DNA of 64,000 nt from Holothuria scabra (Eukaryota; Echinodermata; Holothuroidea; Aspidochirotida; Holothuriidae), in NCBI GenBank assembly GCA_037179385.1, contig CM074195.1, positions 29,220,222-29,284,221 of the forward strand, read 5' to 3'. A model generated the notes under the pieces. It saw only the letters and a program-made list of their open reading frames with translations. It ran no database searches and was not told the origin of the DNA. Below, piece by piece: positions 47,770 to 59,850 of the stretch (its first letter is position 1; each line of letters begins with the position of its first letter). The position numbers and the translations under genes are program-made.

Positions 47770-49282
47770 TTACAAAAGATCAATTCTAACGTTAAGTCCG
47801 TGTGGAGCGAGAGTACCTAGCCTCATGATCAGTCGGTTTTCAGCACTAAGGCGGTCACGATCGGAGCCTCGGCACATTACAGCTGCCGTAACGGTTAAAT
47901 GCTGTATTGAACAAGGTGAAGGGGGGTTGAAATGTGCAGCCACCGGGTATCCATGGAGATTCTGTTTGATGGACCTAAGGTGCTCGGTGACTCGATCCGC
48001 GAGGCGGTGCTTGGTCTCTCCCACATACAACGAGTTACATCTCCCACAAGCTAAAATATATACTACATTTGAGGAAATGCAGGAGAATCTTTGTTTGACA
48101 ATAAAGCTATTGCCGTTGGGGCCAGAAATGTTGACGAGGTCGTGTTTGCCGACAACTGGACATGTATTACACCTCGGACGGTTACATGGAAAGGTACCAG
48201 CCGTGTCGTCGAAAGAAGTTTGTGGGTGGGAAGCCCGAACTAAATGGTTGGCTAAATTTTTCTCAACTCTAAAGGCAGTGATGGGGGGTTCCGGGAAAAC
48301 ATCACGGGTTGAGGGGTCTTGTCGGAGCAACTTTACATTTTTGTGGATAGCGTGTAAAATAGGACGGATCGAAGGGTGATAAGAAATAACTAAAGGAATA
48401 CGTAGATTGGTACCAGATTTGCTCTTTTTCTCCAAGGCTTCTTTTCTGCTGGTTCCTTGAATTCTGCGTAGGGCATTAGAGAGGATTTTGGCAGGGTACT
48501 GGCGTTTTTCAAAAAAGGACAAAATTTCTTCAGAGGCAGTAGAGAAGTCAGAATCCTCCGAACAAATTCGTCTGGCTCGCAAGAGCTGGGAATAAGGGAT
48601 AGATTTAGTGCAAGATTTGGGGTGATTGGAAGGGTACAAAAGGTAGTTATGCGAGTCGGTTGGCTTAAAGTGTAGGTTAGAGGTAATTGTACGGTTGTTG
48701 ATGGACAGTTTAAGGTCGAGAAAAACCAAAGATGAGTCCGAGATACAATGGGTAAATTTCAAAAAGGGGCAAAAGGAATTAACAAAGTCGATAAAAGTTT
48801 CTAAATCACGACGGGATCCAGAGGCAACTCCTACAATATCATCAATATACCTTTTGTAAAGTATAGGTCGTGGCCCGGTATACTGAGAAAAAAGTTGTTC
48901 TTCAAAGTGGCCCATGGTCAAACAGGCAACAGAGGGACCCATTTTAGTTCCCATGGCCACTCCTTTAACTTGACGGAAAAAACGCCCATTAAACTGAAAA
49001 CAATTTTGCTTGAGAACAAGTTCCGTTAAACGTAGGAAGGTGTCAGTCGGTAAAAGGGGATCACGCCGTTTGTCTAGGTAGTAACGGATAGCTGTTAAGG
49101 CAGCATTATGAGGAATTGACGTGTAGAGGCTGGACACATCCATGGTGAATAAAAGACGTTCTCCACAATTTTCAGGAAACTCAAAGTCACGAATAAGTCT
49201 CAAGAAATGTGGCGTGTCTTGAACAAACGACGGCAAAGCTGAAACTAAAGGGGAAAGCACAGAATCCACATACTCAGAATAG
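47770..49282 (-). CDS. Penelope-type reverse transcriptase / GIY-YIG endonuclease (partial)
   Basis: About 503 codons of element-derived protein. The open frame extends to an ATG at 49374, but its first 31 residues come from flanking DNA and the TA repeat. Counting from that ATG, reverse transcriptase motif A is TMDVSSLYTSIPH (77-89), motif B GVAMGTKMGPSVA (138-150) and the catalytic motif C YIDDI (176-180). A HFKPTDSHNYL block (235-245) typical of Penelope enzymes follows. A Cys cluster PCNRPRCNTCP (396-406) precedes the GIY-YIG nuclease, seen as VVYILACGRC (437-446), LYVGET (449-454), an Arg in HRLADR and a distal Glu in AENRL (511-515). The family primes reverse transcription at nuclease nicks. 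The fingers region before motif A is missing, so this copy is probably inactive. Confidence 0.95.
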
Positions 49283-49305
49283 TATATATATATATATATA
49301 TATAT
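49283..49305. repeat. (TA)n at the truncated 5' side of the PLE
   Basis: 23 bases of alternating TA directly outside the first recognisable Penelope codon. Together with 47171-47328 it brackets the element, as if insertion occurred inside one TA tract or TA repeats were added during integration. Confidence 0.9.
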
Positions 49306-50159
49306 GTTGCCAGGTACGCTTGCTGTCGTTTTTTGATTTGTCAAATGAATCCCAATAGTTATTTTTTTCGCCATACGAATAAAGGGAAAGTGCCATTATA
49401 AATTTCTTGAAAAGAAGTAGGGACAATATCGAATGATTTATTTACGTCAGTTTCCTCATAAATGTGATCTCAGTTAACAACTGAAATGGATGAAACAATG
49501 CTTTCAGTATTTTGAGTTGAATAATTCCTGTTGTACGTATGCATGGTATTTACACTAATAGAACGAATACAGGTATACTTAAGATGTTACACGAGTGATC
49601 ATAAAAATACGTAAAACTCCCAGTGGGAAGTCGATAAACTGCCCCCAAAACAACCCTTTGGGCAACATTAGGTGTTGACATTTCAATGAAAATAATTTCT
49701 ACATCATTGTTTACAATTGTCACGTCACTTCTTGCCTCAAATACGCAACATTTCGTTTATAAATGGACACAATCCCCTATCCCTTTTATTCTGATTTTCA
49801 ACCAAGGCAATAACCTTCTAATGGTTTGAATGGAGAGATGTTTTCCTTAAACCAAGTTTCCGTAAAGCCCAGGGCCACAAAATTGTGCTTAAACAGCAAA
49901 AGATAATCTAAACATCATCAAAGTTTCGGATTAGACTGGTACTGTTTATGTATATATATATATAAAAAAGGAAACCACTTCTTGGAAGATTATTAAATTG
50001 TTCAACACTAAGGTACCTGGATCAGCAACGCAATGCAGCAAATATTACTTATGTCGGTCATATTTTCTAAATCACTACCAATTGTGTTAACATGGAGCTC
50101 AGAGAAATCTTGAAAAGGGCGTGAGTTACCAAGAGGTAGATCTCTCAGAACAATAAATT
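49306..50159. other. No recognised gene
   Basis: AT-rich. A short (TA)n tract lies near 49950. No supportable exon. Confidence 0.45.
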
Positions 50160-50320
50160 CTAAACATGTTTAGTTGCAATGTTGAACGCCAAATGCTTAG
50201 CAATTGCACGTGCTTAAAAGCGAAATGTTTAGGGCATGAAACACTTTTGGTCAGCGTCTAAACGTATTTTCAAAGTGCAAAAAAGGCAAAAAGCGTTTAA
50301 AAGACGTTTAATTTCCGAAG
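50160..50320. repeat. AAACGTGTTTAGC-type motif cluster
   Basis: TAAACATGTTTAG, AATGCTTAGCAATTGC, GCGTTTAAAAGACGTTTAA and similar inverted motifs. Same kind of block as 26367-26545. Confidence 0.45.
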
Positions 50321-52077
50321 TTTGTCGGAAGCAAAGCCCACCTTAGTGAATTTTTTTGAAAAATCGGGAATCCTTACAAGCAAACCGCTGTCACATACCA
50401 GTACGCTACCTTTTCAGGAAAAATTCGAGTTACTTAATCGGGTATTTTTAGGATCTAAAAAGCAAAATTGAGTTAGGATGGTCTCCCCGCTGCCCCGGTT
50501 TCCAATCTCTATGCACAAAATACCAAATTTTTACGAGAGATAATCCTTTTTTTTTTTTTTTTGAGGATTCGTTAAATTTTCTGTAGGTCACATTATCCTA
50601 GCGGAAATAATATAAATTAAGGCAAGAGCAGCAGCCGCAAACTTATTATGAAGCAACAGCTAAAATTCACAATTTTCTTATTTCTTCTCAAATCATCTTT
50701 TACAAAGATGTTACTCCTTGTTAATTTCACAATAGTGGAGCGCCGATCTGGTTTCTGGACTCTGGGGGGAAAAAATTTTCAAAAGCCGAGGCACTGCATC
50801 GTGTTCAGGAAAAGGAAAGGATCCCTCCTTAAGCAACAAAACAAAATGCACACGCACCCACAACGACGGGCATATACTCAAAATATAGATAGGTGCATGA
50901 TCAATTCTACCCTGCGTAGCGCCTCTGTGGCTGCAGCCCCCTTAAGGCTGCCGCCCCTTCGTAGCGATGAGCTGGACGAAAAATTTCGTCCGCCCCGCGG
51001 GCTAGATAAGTGCAGTATTTTTCATCATGATAACTTCAATAGGCTCCAATTGACGTTCTATCGAGGCCCTCTACACACCTCAATGTAACATTTGTTTATT
51101 CTGACTTCTTCTTTTTAATCTGCCTCAATGGGTTTTTTTTTTGGGGGGGGGGGGGCAGAAAAACAGTACGTTTGTTTCATTGGGAGGGGAATTTCCCCTT
51201 ACCCCAGGGGAGATGTTCCTGCACAATAGAGGAGAAAAAGTATGGTCACATTATCTTTGACAGCCAATCATGAAGTAGGACAGTCTACTACACTCATTCA
51301 AGTTGAACGGTTTGCATTTGCCCTTTGACTCTTTACAGCTTAGTTTTTCGAGTCGTAATTTGCTTTAAATTTTGTAGCATAGGCTATGGTGTTTCCATGA
51401 TACAATTGTTATTCAATGTCTCCATGAATGCCTAATTTCCGGTTGTCAACAAGAGATGTAAAAAATTTGACTTTTGTTGAAGCAAGCAAGGGCAGTTTGT
51501 CCCGGTATTTATATCTATTCAGGTCTTGCAACAAATGGGTGGGGACTTAATCCGTGGGGACAAATTTTAAAGTGGCTCATTGGTTTGATATCGATAACTT
51601 AATGAGAGTGTTAAAGGGTCACTTTCAAATGACAATGCTTATGACCTATTATGCTAAGTATCAGGCTTATACTAAGCATAATAAATCAGGTTTCATATCC
51701 AATAATTACGAAAAAGTTGAAATTTGAATTTTTTTGGTGTTCTGACTTGTAAAGGTTTTGTGCATAATTTGAAAAAGTGTCTGGTCAGAAATTTTTGAAA
51801 ACCGAATTGAACCGTTAAACACTCACTTATAAACAGTTATTTGTAAGTAGGATATGGTGTTTATCACGTTTGACCTTTTTATTGGTATGTAAAAAACTGA
51901 ACAGGTTTGAAAAATATGTTGAATTTCATGAACCAACTCAGAGAGCCGCTTTAAGAACACGAGCTTGCGAAACCTCGATCGATGGCTCGATGAGCGAGTT
52001 CTCCGCTGAAACCTTGCACAATTTTTTGTCGGATACTGACACCCTTCACAAGAAATCTGGAAAGTTGGTTATTCGTG
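50321..52077. other. No recognised gene
   Basis: Open frame 50648-51088 (146 codons) has no domain or splice support. A GC-rich segment at 50915-51002 and a G10 run near 51146 are repeat-like. Nothing coding is supported. Confidence 0.4.
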
Positions 52078-52260
52078 CACTCTAAAAGCACCCTGGTCAA
52101 ATTTGACCAGGATGCGGTCACAGGTTATCCAACCTGGATTTCTACTTAAGCAGCGACATATTCCTGGCTAAATTTGATCAGAAATATGTCAAATTTTGAC
52201 TAACGTTTGGTCAAATTTTGATAAACGTTTGGTCAAATTTAACCAGGCTCTGTTAGGGTA
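52078..52260. repeat. CACTCTAAAA-ended element, GGTCAAATTTGACC motif array
   Basis: Begins CACTCTAAAAGCACCCTGG. TTTGGTCAAATTT, its inverse AAATTTGACCAG and mixed forms then repeat about eight times up to TTAACCAGG. The first 20 bases resemble those of 59850-60060, but the internal motif differs. Confidence 0.65.
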
Positions 52261-52299
52261 TCCGTAATTGGAGTGGCAGGGTTGACTCTGTTCTGGTGT

Positions 52300-52575
52300 G
52301 GGGATCGAGGGGGTTGACAAGTCCCGGAGTAATTACTTTGTAGTAGTAGTATTTAGCTTATTAATGTGTATCGTTCACTTTCTTTCTATTCAACTCTTTT
52401 TGTGTTTGCTTCATTTTTGTTTTTTTTTTTCTCCGAGGGAGTGACACCTTACGATAAGCCCTAAAGCGTTTCTAAGTGCACTCCCTTGCACTCCTTTTCC
52501 TTTTGTTATTTATCTGCTAATATTACTTGTATTTTTTTGTATTGTGATAAACCAAATAAATGAATGATTTATTCC
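52300..52575 (+). mobile_element. LINE-like 3' end (CR1/L2-like)
   Basis: Structured like the two other LINE tails: TTAGCTTATTAATG, a long T-rich stretch, paired segments near CTCCGAGGGAGTG, then TTGTATTGTGATAAACC and an AAATAAATGAATGA tail. Not an obvious sequence copy of the other two, so possibly a related family. No coding part. Confidence 0.45.
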
Positions 52576-52818
52576 AAGCGTCTGACAGTGTGTAGTATTC
52601 TGTTAAAATAAGCTTGCTTCCGATCCCGCATTGTTACGAATTCTTCAACAAGCTGTTGATGATCTCGTTAAGCTTGAAGGACTTCAGTTTTAATTTATAC
52701 TGTGCTAAGCCATTAATCCTGCTCCTTTTACATGTTTCTTTCTTATCCGATGAATTTCAATTTAATGGAAACAATGGGGACAAAAGGAAGGAACGCGGTA
52801 GTACACACTTATTACTGT

Positions 52819-52824
52819 TTTATT
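52819..52824 (-). promoter_or_regulatory. Candidate poly(A) signal of the three-finger gene
   Basis: AATAAA on the minus strand, 161 bp downstream of the stop codon at 52986-52988, a normal 3' UTR length. Chosen by position only. Confidence 0.4.
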
Positions 52825-52985
52825 TCTCAAACTTCGCTTTAATGTAGTGGTGGTTGAATTTCCAATGATATTTGACTTTCTTGTTAAAATAGATTTGGAA
52901 TTACAAGTGGTTACAAATTCTTTTGAGAGTATAATATCTACAAATTGTTATTTTGATGAATTGACGTGAAAATTATTGTTTTGAT

Positions 52986-53306
52986 TTACAATACCAGATA
53001 TTTAGCAGTGATAATCGCCAAAGTGAAAAGCAACATCGGTTTTAAATTTTCAGCAGCATCTCCATCCCCTTCGATGCTGAAGTCCCACTGCATTCTTGGA
53101 TCCCACTCATTCTTTTCCGGGAAAGTTATTCTTCTGATAAATTGGTCGTAGTTGCACATATCTTTTTTGGCCTCTGTGCAGCAGAAATAACACCAGGTGC
53201 TCGGTAAAAGTGGTAGCGTATCGTTCCTGCCGCTCCAAATTTCGCCAAGGCAATGAAAATTTTCTTCGGCGAGAAGGCTGTCATACATGTGATCGTAACA
53301 TTCATT
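52986..53306 (-). CDS. Three-finger (Ly6/uPAR-like) protein, last exon
   Basis: 106 codons plus TAA. The exon follows a good acceptor (pyrimidine tract then CCCTCAG) in phase 0, matching the donor phase of the exon at 56220. It holds cysteines in NECYDH, HCLGEIW and WCYFCC, then the terminal CC-x7-CN signature (CCTEAKKDMCN), close to the CC-x4-CN that closes the Ly6/uPAR fold but with three extra residues. After about 30 hydrophilic residues the chain ends in PMLLFTLAIITAKYLVL, a hydrophobic tail with nothing beyond it, typical of a GPI-anchor signal. The GDGDAAEN stretch before it offers small residues for attachment. The mature protein should sit on the outer cell surface. Its ligand is unknown. 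Confidence 0.78.
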   Translation of the reverse strand, partial: NECYDHMYDSLLAEENFHCLGEIWSGRNDTLPLLPSTWCYFCCTEAKKDMCNYDQFIRRITFPEKNEWDPRMQWDFSIEGDGDAAENLKPMLLFTLAIITAKYLVL

Positions 53307-54529
53307 CTGAGGGTTTAAGGACAAAAAAGTGTCAAAGCATCGGTTCTATGAATCCTTGACGAAAGAAAATTTTACAGGTTATGATCTTCCAGTCTGCCAG
53401 GTGGTTGATCATCCTGCTAAGAGGTGGCCAAATGAAAGATCTAGACCTATACGGGGGGGGGGGGGGGGTTGCTTACGCTCACTAGTTGTTAACGGAAGTC
53501 TGTAGTATCCTAATTAGAATGTACTCCCCACCAAACTTGACTAAATGTGTAAATCATCAGAATTTCCATTCTTGAGATATCATCTTTACACACATGGGCC
53601 CTATTCATTTTTTAACTGAAGAGGACCTGCGTTTTACCACGTTTCATTTGGTAACCTCAGATGGTCTTTGCTTTCGGCTAAAATAGTTCTATCTTCATTG
53701 AACTCAATGTGGCTATCTTCCTTCAATTAAATGGACCAGTTTCCTTCCTTCCTAACACTCCACGAAAAACAAAAAGCGTTTTAAACTCATTCTACAGCAG
53801 TGGTTCTCAAAGTTTTTTAGGCTTCCGCTCTTTCAATCATCTTAACCTTTTTCAATGCCCCCCTCGTCCCACCGTTGAAAGTAGGACGCGCAATCTAGCA
53901 AAATGTCTGAAAATATTAATACAACTGTGGACGCGGAGACGGGGACTGGGAGCCCTCCCCACCTTTTCTGCAGTAAACATTTTAGACCACCTTAAATTGT
54001 TATTATATTGTTAGACGTATTGTGCATGCCACTTTTGTAATAAGCCCCTCCCCTTCCCCACTTTAAAAGTCGCTCCTCCCCCTGTATAAAAAGCCTTTGC
54101 AAAGATGGCTCTGAAACAATATGAATACAAACACGCAGGAAATTGTATTTAGGAGGAGGGGCCACATTATTGAATTTCTAATGTTAACTTTGGATGATTT
54201 GGGATCAGAAGGTTCATTTTGTCTACCCCCAGACCCCCTTGATGCCTTGTGTGCCCTAAATTGCTGCAGTCACGGTGATGTGTCGTATTCGCCGAGGAAC
54301 GCAAATCAGTCGGTAAATCGCGATGCACCGATCTACATATATGTCCCACGCACTGATCAAAGGTGCGACGTGTTTTATTGTTATTCCTTCAAACGTAACG
54401 TCAGTGCTCCCTAAATGTATAAGGTCGATACGTAATTCACTACAGTTTGACGTTAGCGAAAGCACTATGTGGGAATCTGCGATATGACGTTACTGTATAA
54501 AGAAGTCTTTGTATACCAACTGTAGTTGG

Positions 54530-54645
54530 GACTTTCCGAGACCTAGACCAGAAGGTGTCGAGACCGATACCAGAAGGAGAACTTCGAGACCGAGATCGAG
54601 ACTGACAGGGTCAGAGTCCGATACCAAATGTACCCGTTGCATATA
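54530..54645. repeat. GAGACC-rich repeat copy 2
   Basis: CCGAGACCTAGACCAGAAGG and CGAGACCGAGATCGAGACTG resemble 38739-38860 in inverted orientation. Lies in the intron of the three-finger gene. Confidence 0.55.
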
Positions 54646-55664
54646 TATAAACTGTCCAAATCTCTGCATATTTTACCTAAATTTTAAACCTCCTGATCTA
54701 AAAACGACATATACCACCCAAGAGTGCAACGTCATTGGCTGTCACATGTTTTTCTTCATCATCATGTCAAACATAGTAACAACTTAACCTATTTTTCTAC
54801 GGTGGCCCTTCTCATTAGCTTAGTCAGCCACTGCTACAGGTGATTAATGTTGTGAATATGATGCAGTTTGATGATTGAAAATGAGTTAGTCCATCTTACA
54901 GAAAATAAGTCGCAGAGCTCTGCTTTTTTTTCGATGGACCAAACATGAACTAGGACTAGGCATACTTGCAGCCTCACAGATTGCCTTAATTGCACTTGAA
55001 AGATATGTGTTTTGAATGCACGTCTGCAGAAAGGCGTGCTCGGCGTTAGACAACTTGAAAAAATTGATATGGGACTGGTACAGTTGTGTATCTTGTTTTC
55101 CTATATAGACAAATTAAGAGTCACTATAGTAACCAGATTGAGTAATATTCGTAGTAGCCAGAAACGGATAGCATTGAACGAAGACAGAATTTAGGGGAAT
55201 TCAACATATACATTGAACATAATGTGAACACGTAGTGCAGTACCGCACTGTCACTACTAGATTACACTAAGCAATCTAAACTGTCTAATAGTCTAATGCC
55301 GTACTGTCTTACGTTATCCTTATTGGCCAAGTTAAGTCAGGCGCTTGTTGCCAATTATAATTTAAAGATGGATATCAATAAATTTTATCTGTCACCACCG
55401 TACCTTTAGAAACATATTTTATTGTACCAAAACGCAATTGCCTTGAAAAAATATGCTAACCATTGACGTATTCATCTAATGAATATACACCCTCCATTTT
55501 GAAAGGTTAAACTTTCTTCTGTGAGCTGGTGAGTGGGTCTTTAAAAAATGAATCAACTAGTAAAGTGATCTATGCATCTCTGCAGCTTCACTTTTAATTT
55601 CAAAACTCTATTCATTTTATTTAACAAAATAAGAGCCACAAATTTTGGCTGGGGCCACTAGAAC

Positions 55665-55735
55665 AATTTCCGAGACCGAGACCTAGACTGCAGGGGGTTT
55701 AGACCGATATTGGTCTCGAGTACTAAAACACCGTT
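55665..55735. repeat. GAGACC-rich repeat copy 3
   Basis: Short remnant with CCGAGACCGAGACCTAGAC and TTGGTCTCGAGTAC. Confidence 0.5.
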
Positions 55736-55892
55736 GTATAGTCAAGTTAAAAAGCCCACATAAGTGAATACGTGGATGGATTGGACATAGGAAAGCATTT
55801 GTTTGAAGTTAATTATCAGTTTTAATCAATGGGAATACTCACTATTTGTATAGTTTCACCATTTGCATTTTGTCTCAGCGGAAAAAGAATGC

Positions 55893-56172
55893 CCCAAGCC
55901 ATGGCCGTAATACTAATGGACTTATTCAAACCCCCTCCCACAAAGTGTCTACCCTCATCCAGACACAATCTCAGTTTTTACAGCAGGGTGAGTATACAAG
56001 ACCCAAAATGTGATTAGAGCACTCTTAGTACAGTCAATGTTGTTTACTAGTTTGCGTCCAGTACTCTGCATTTTATGAATTTGCTGAGTGTTAGTAAAAG
56101 AGCCGTGTCAATTAAGAGTTTTTGAATAGACTACTTCAAAAATTGTAGACTGGGTTGTGAATGGACCGTCTT
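55893..56172 (+). mobile_element. MITE-A copy 11 (diverged)
   Basis: Landmarks CCTCATCCAGACACAATCTC, GGTGAGTATACAAG, AGAGCCGTGTCAATT and AAATTGTAGACTGGG are in family order. Termini are eroded. Inserted in the intron, opposite to the host gene's direction. Confidence 0.8.
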
Positions 56173-56219
56173 TTACGTTACAGCAAAGAAGATTGGTAAC
56201 CTGGGGAAGTAATACTTAC

Positions 56220-56336
56220 AAAATCTACGCATCCTTTACGAAACATCCAGCCGGTTCCTGTTGGATTCATTTTAACCTCTATCTTACAGGATGGATGTTC
56301 TTCCTCGCATACTTGGAGAGTTCCATTTTCCCCTAG
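56220..56336 (-). CDS. Three-finger (Ly6/uPAR-like) protein, middle exon
   Basis: Exactly 39 codons between a strong acceptor (TTTTTTTTTATTTTACAG, minus strand) and a strong donor (TTTT|GTAAGTATT), both phase 0. Both neighbouring exons are also phase 0, so the three join without a break. The exon carries three of the domain's cysteines (QVCEEE, PSCKIE, KGCVDF) with spacing usual for fingers two and three. A GTGW turn lies between strands. An exon of this size with paired splice sites and conserved-looking cysteines is well above chance in a window otherwise devoid of coding signal. Confidence 0.78.
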
Positions 56337-56764
56337 CTGTAAAATAAAAAAAAAGTTAAATTTAACGCGACAGATTTGAAGAAACAAACACTTTATTGTT
56401 ACAACGTTTTCGAAATAAAATTTACTATACTAAAGCCATACTCTCGAGATAATTTTCTCTTTTTTATATGTAGTATGTATAATTGATGCTAGTTTAGGTA
56501 TATTTGCCGAGGAGTTTGTGACGGCGCACTTTCACTAAGTAATTATGTGTAAAAATGTAGCCACTGATCACTCTCTGCTCACTGAGCAGTCCCTATGAAA
56601 AACAAACAGGCCCATGATTGTCTAACAAAAGCAGTATTTCCAGGTGGGGTAAGCAGGGGACATTGGGTCATGCCTCCACATTTCCCAGCCTCCAAAAAGG
56701 AAATGAAATACAAAAAAAAAAAAAAAAAAATAAACATCTCTGCTATTATGGGATTTTTGGCAAT

Positions 56765-57190
56765 ACAATTTTCCCTTCAATAGGTAGCTTATTTGGCATA
56801 AGATTGCATGTGAGGACACTCTTATTCTCAAAAATTGACACAAAAGCGGGGTTGTCAGAGCCCCATATACAGTATAAACGGCTCTCGTGGTTTTCTACTT
56901 ATGCCCCCTCACTCATGATATTTCAGTTTTACTTCCTAAAAATACGCAAATTTTGCAACACTCCAAATTTTACTTCAAAAGGTAGCATAAGTGGCACCAA
57001 ATTGCATGTATGAGCACCTAATTTGTCAAAAATTTTCAGAGGGAAGGTCGCCTTCCCTAAGACTCCTTCACCACTAGCTTGGCTTGGTGCCATTTTGTTT
57101 TGATTCCTAACAATACTCAAATTTAACTGTTTAAGAACGAATTTTACTTTAAAGGGTAGCAGAAGTGGCACCAGATTGCATGTAATGACG
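56765..57190. repeat. Degenerate repeat, about 180-190 bp spacing, 3 units
   Basis: TTTTACTTCAAAAGGTAGC followed by AGTGGCACCAAATTGCATGT recurs near 56791, 56983 and 57158. Intervening sequence is loosely alike (ATACTCAAATTT). An A18 run near 56711 precedes it. Confidence 0.65.
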
Positions 57191-57433
57191 GAATGTAATA
57201 AAGAAATTAGTATTTAGCCACAAAACCACCACAATTCACCATAAAAGGCTATTCTTGTCAAGTCAGGCGATATTTTGCACCATTTAGCATCTAAGCTCCT
57301 TGAAAAGGCTACTTCCCTTAAGATCCTTCCTTAGGTCGGCGATCACGAACCATGCTGCATATCCCCTCCTCATTGTTAGAAAACCAACCTACGCTAATGA
57401 GTATTTTTAACTTTTAAATTTTCAAAAATTCAA

Positions 57434-57724
57434 AAAGTTCTTTCACCCCAACCAGTACCAATTCTCTAACCTTCTTATTTAAGCCCCTCCCACAATTGTC
57501 TGAATTTCATCCTCATTCAGATAAAATCTCAGTTTATTGCTTCAAGGTGCATATAGATAAACTCAATTTATATAGTCAAAACACTGTCAGTATCATGTTG
57601 TGTAACATAAGCTTTGGTACTCTGCATTGTTTGAATTAGCTGTAAATCAAATTAGGGCTGAGTCAATTGAGAATTTTGGTACCCTCGTACCAAAATTGCA
57701 GTTTGGGGTGAGAGGTTTGGCCCT
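57434..57724 (+). mobile_element. MITE-A copy 12
   Basis: Left terminus eroded; right terminus GGGGTGAGAGGTTTGGCCCT followed by TTAA (57725-57728). All internal landmarks are present. Located in the large intron. Confidence 0.9.
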
Positions 57725-57859
57725 TTAAGATATTTTTTCCTCGCTACATTTCTGATAAGTGCACTTTCAAATGATCATTGATGTTGCAATATAAAGTATT
57801 ATGAGGTAACAACTGTAGCCTTATTTAGAGTTAGGTTTTTTATAACCTCTGTTAAAAAC

Positions 57860-58125
57860 TTTGTCTAAAGTGACGGTTACACTGTCACGAATTCGGAACG
57901 GGTTCGATTTTTCGACTTTTTTGTCATTAAATTCGCCTCCATCACTGGTCGACTTGAAAAGAACCCCAAACTTGCCAAAATTCGTGTCCGATGAAATCAG
58001 TTTGTCAATGTTACCACATGTCAGGAAAATCGAGTGATAAGTTATTTTCACAAATACAAACAGAATATATGTTTATACTGCTTGGCAAATTTGGGGCTCT
58101 TATCGATCAGCGATGGAGATGATTT
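57860..58125. mobile_element. MITE-E copy 4 (diverged)
   Basis: GGTTACACTGTCACGAATTC, TCATTAAATTCGCCTCCATC and TCGATCAGCGATGGAGATGA correspond to the outer arms of the family. The TGACGTCA sites are lost. Limits are approximate. Confidence 0.55.
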
Positions 58126-58480
58126 ATAAGTTAAATGCAAACGACTACGTTCAAAATATAGATTTATCTTCGACAATGAAGCCTTCCATTCTATACGGAA
58201 GCCGAGAACGGCGCGGTCGGGAGAAAACGCAAATTGATTTCTCTGTACCATCAGTCTTACAAAAAGAAGAGGACGTACTTCAAGAACGTCTTGTTACAGC
58301 GTGCATACATCCATGCATCCTCAAAATTAATGGACGAGTTTCAATGCTTTTAGAAAACAGAGCCGTTGAGACAAGAACAGTGTATCCGTAACCGTTTTTG
58401 TCTGCAGCAACATGAAAATAAAGGAGTGGGTGTTTTGATGTTGGTAACTAAATGCGAGAAAAGCAAGTCTCAAAGGCTCA

Positions 58481-58522
58481 AGCTATAAGAGCCAAGGATA
58501 CACGATCCTCGGCTTTTATAGC
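58481..58522. repeat. Short hairpin, 42 nt
   Basis: AGCTATAAGAGCCAAGGAT pairs with ATCCTCGGCTTTTATAGCT (17 of 19 positions), leaving a 4-base loop. Similar in size and layout to hairpins at 32751-32793 and 39890-39928. Confidence 0.7.
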
Positions 58523-58744
58523 TTCTGTGATCTAAGTAGTGAGCTCAGTTTACCAAGTGGGTTTACTCAATCAAAATGGGGGAGGAGCTTCAAAAACTTT
58601 TTAGTGGTGGCAGCATATTATTCGGGGGGGGGGGGCTGTGCATTCCCTTTAAAGCAGGTAATGAAAACATGCGAAGCATCACCTAAACACCTTTTGCTCA
58701 TTTACCCTTTTCGAGGGTCATCTGCTAAAAATACCTATGTGGTA

Positions 58745-59003
58745 TAGACGAATTCGGACAGCAAGTGATGGTCTGATTTCAGTCGGCCATAGCCGGGGTC
58801 CATTACCTTTTAATCTTTGGATTTCCTTGCTTACCTCTATCATGGATTGTTGCACACCACATTGTATCTTAATTCCTTCAATTTCACTGAATATGAGGGT
58901 TTGAAACTCATGTAAACGATATATAAAGGCGATTCAAGGCTGATGGACCCCTCTAATGGCTGCGCACAGTCACTAAAAACAAGCGCTAATCGGATTCGTC
59001 TAT
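58745..59003 (+). mobile_element. MITE-C copy 3 (best preserved)
   Basis: Starts TAGACGAATTCGGACAGC and ends GCTAATCGGATTCGTCTA, an inverted pair. TA on each side could be the target or part of the end. Further inside, GGGGTCCATTACC and GGCTGATGGACCCC are inverted too. Confidence 0.92.
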
Positions 59004-59616
59004 CCTGACAAATATTTGTGTATCATGTCATTCTAAGGTCTTTGCATATGAACTGTGTACTTTTGCAACTTGTCTCAGGCAAGTTTCTGACGAAAGACGT
59101 TAAGACCTACAGATGGTCTGAAGGCCTTTGAGGTTGGCCAAGTGTTGCCCTTAAGTGGACGTGTGACTTCTTCGGGAAGAAGTTTCAAGCTTGCTTTCGC
59201 TTAACGGCCCTTTGCCAGAAGGTCGGGAGGACTTTGGAAAAAGTAGTTAGCCTATGTTTCAAGAAGCGTGTGCATTCATTATATAATTAATAAAATAGAT
59301 AGGCGGTAACATCATCTGATACTACGTATGCAGTCCCTTTTTCATGTTTTGAATTTTAATTCGTTCTCAACGGGTAGGCTGTCTATAAACGTAGCACCTT
59401 TGTGCTGTGGGATAGGATTACCGCAGATGCTTTAAAGTACTGCCCTGTTAAGTTTCTAAAATCAAAAAATGAAAGGCGGGTATCCAGGAGAGAACTGTCG
59501 GGAGGGGTGATACATGGGAGCGAAAGAAAAGACTGAAAGAAATGAGAAGAGAAGGGGAAGGAAGAGGAAAGTAGAACGAGGAAACTAAGGAAAAATAAAA
59601 GGGTAAAGCCGTGGCC
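59004..59616. other. No recognised feature (intronic)
   Basis: A purine-rich stretch at 59500-59610. Nothing else recognised. Confidence 0.45.
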
Positions 59617-59850
59617 ACACTACATCGAATCCCGATCCGATTTTCTTTTAATTTTTTTTCTTTTTGCTTTTAGTTTAACATCTTCTCAATCTCTGATCGG
59701 AAAGAACTTAAATCTGAGAAATTGTGTAATACATGATTTGTAACAGGCGAATGCGAAAATGAAATGCTTGGTAATTAATTTGTGACGTCACACCAACGGA
59801 AGGTTTTTATTGGACACTCGTGGTCTGATAAAAGCAGTGTATGTCGGTGC
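59617..59850. mobile_element. MITE-E copy 5 (left part only)
   Basis: CCCGATCCGATTTTCTTT, CATCTTCTCAATCTCTGATC and TGTGACGTCACACCAACGG match the left half of the family. The TGACGTCA site is at 59783-59790. A CACTCTAAAA element takes over at 59850. Confidence 0.7.

Larger units (their letters stand above)
53307..56219 (-). other. Intron 3' to exon B of the three-finger gene
   Basis: Bounded by GTAAGTATT (donor at 56219) and CCCTCAG (acceptor at 53307), both read on the minus strand. Contains a G12 run near 53456, GAGACC repeats (54530-54645, 55665-55735) and a MITE-A copy (55893-56172) ending 47 bp from the exon. No other exon was recognised inside. Confidence 0.7.

Noticed and set aside
47825..48379. 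184-codon plus-strand frame opposite the Penelope protein
   Set aside because: Antisense shadow of the reverse transcriptase frame; no recognisable motif.
49306..49374. The ATG at 49374 as the real start of the Penelope protein
   Set aside because: The first 31 residues derive from flanking DNA and the TA repeat; homologous sequence begins after the repeat and already lies close to motif A.
50648..51088. 146-codon frame starting with a hydrophobic stretch
   Set aside because: The hydrophobic start resembles a signal peptide, but the rest is low-quality and overlaps repeat-like GC-rich DNA; no splice support.
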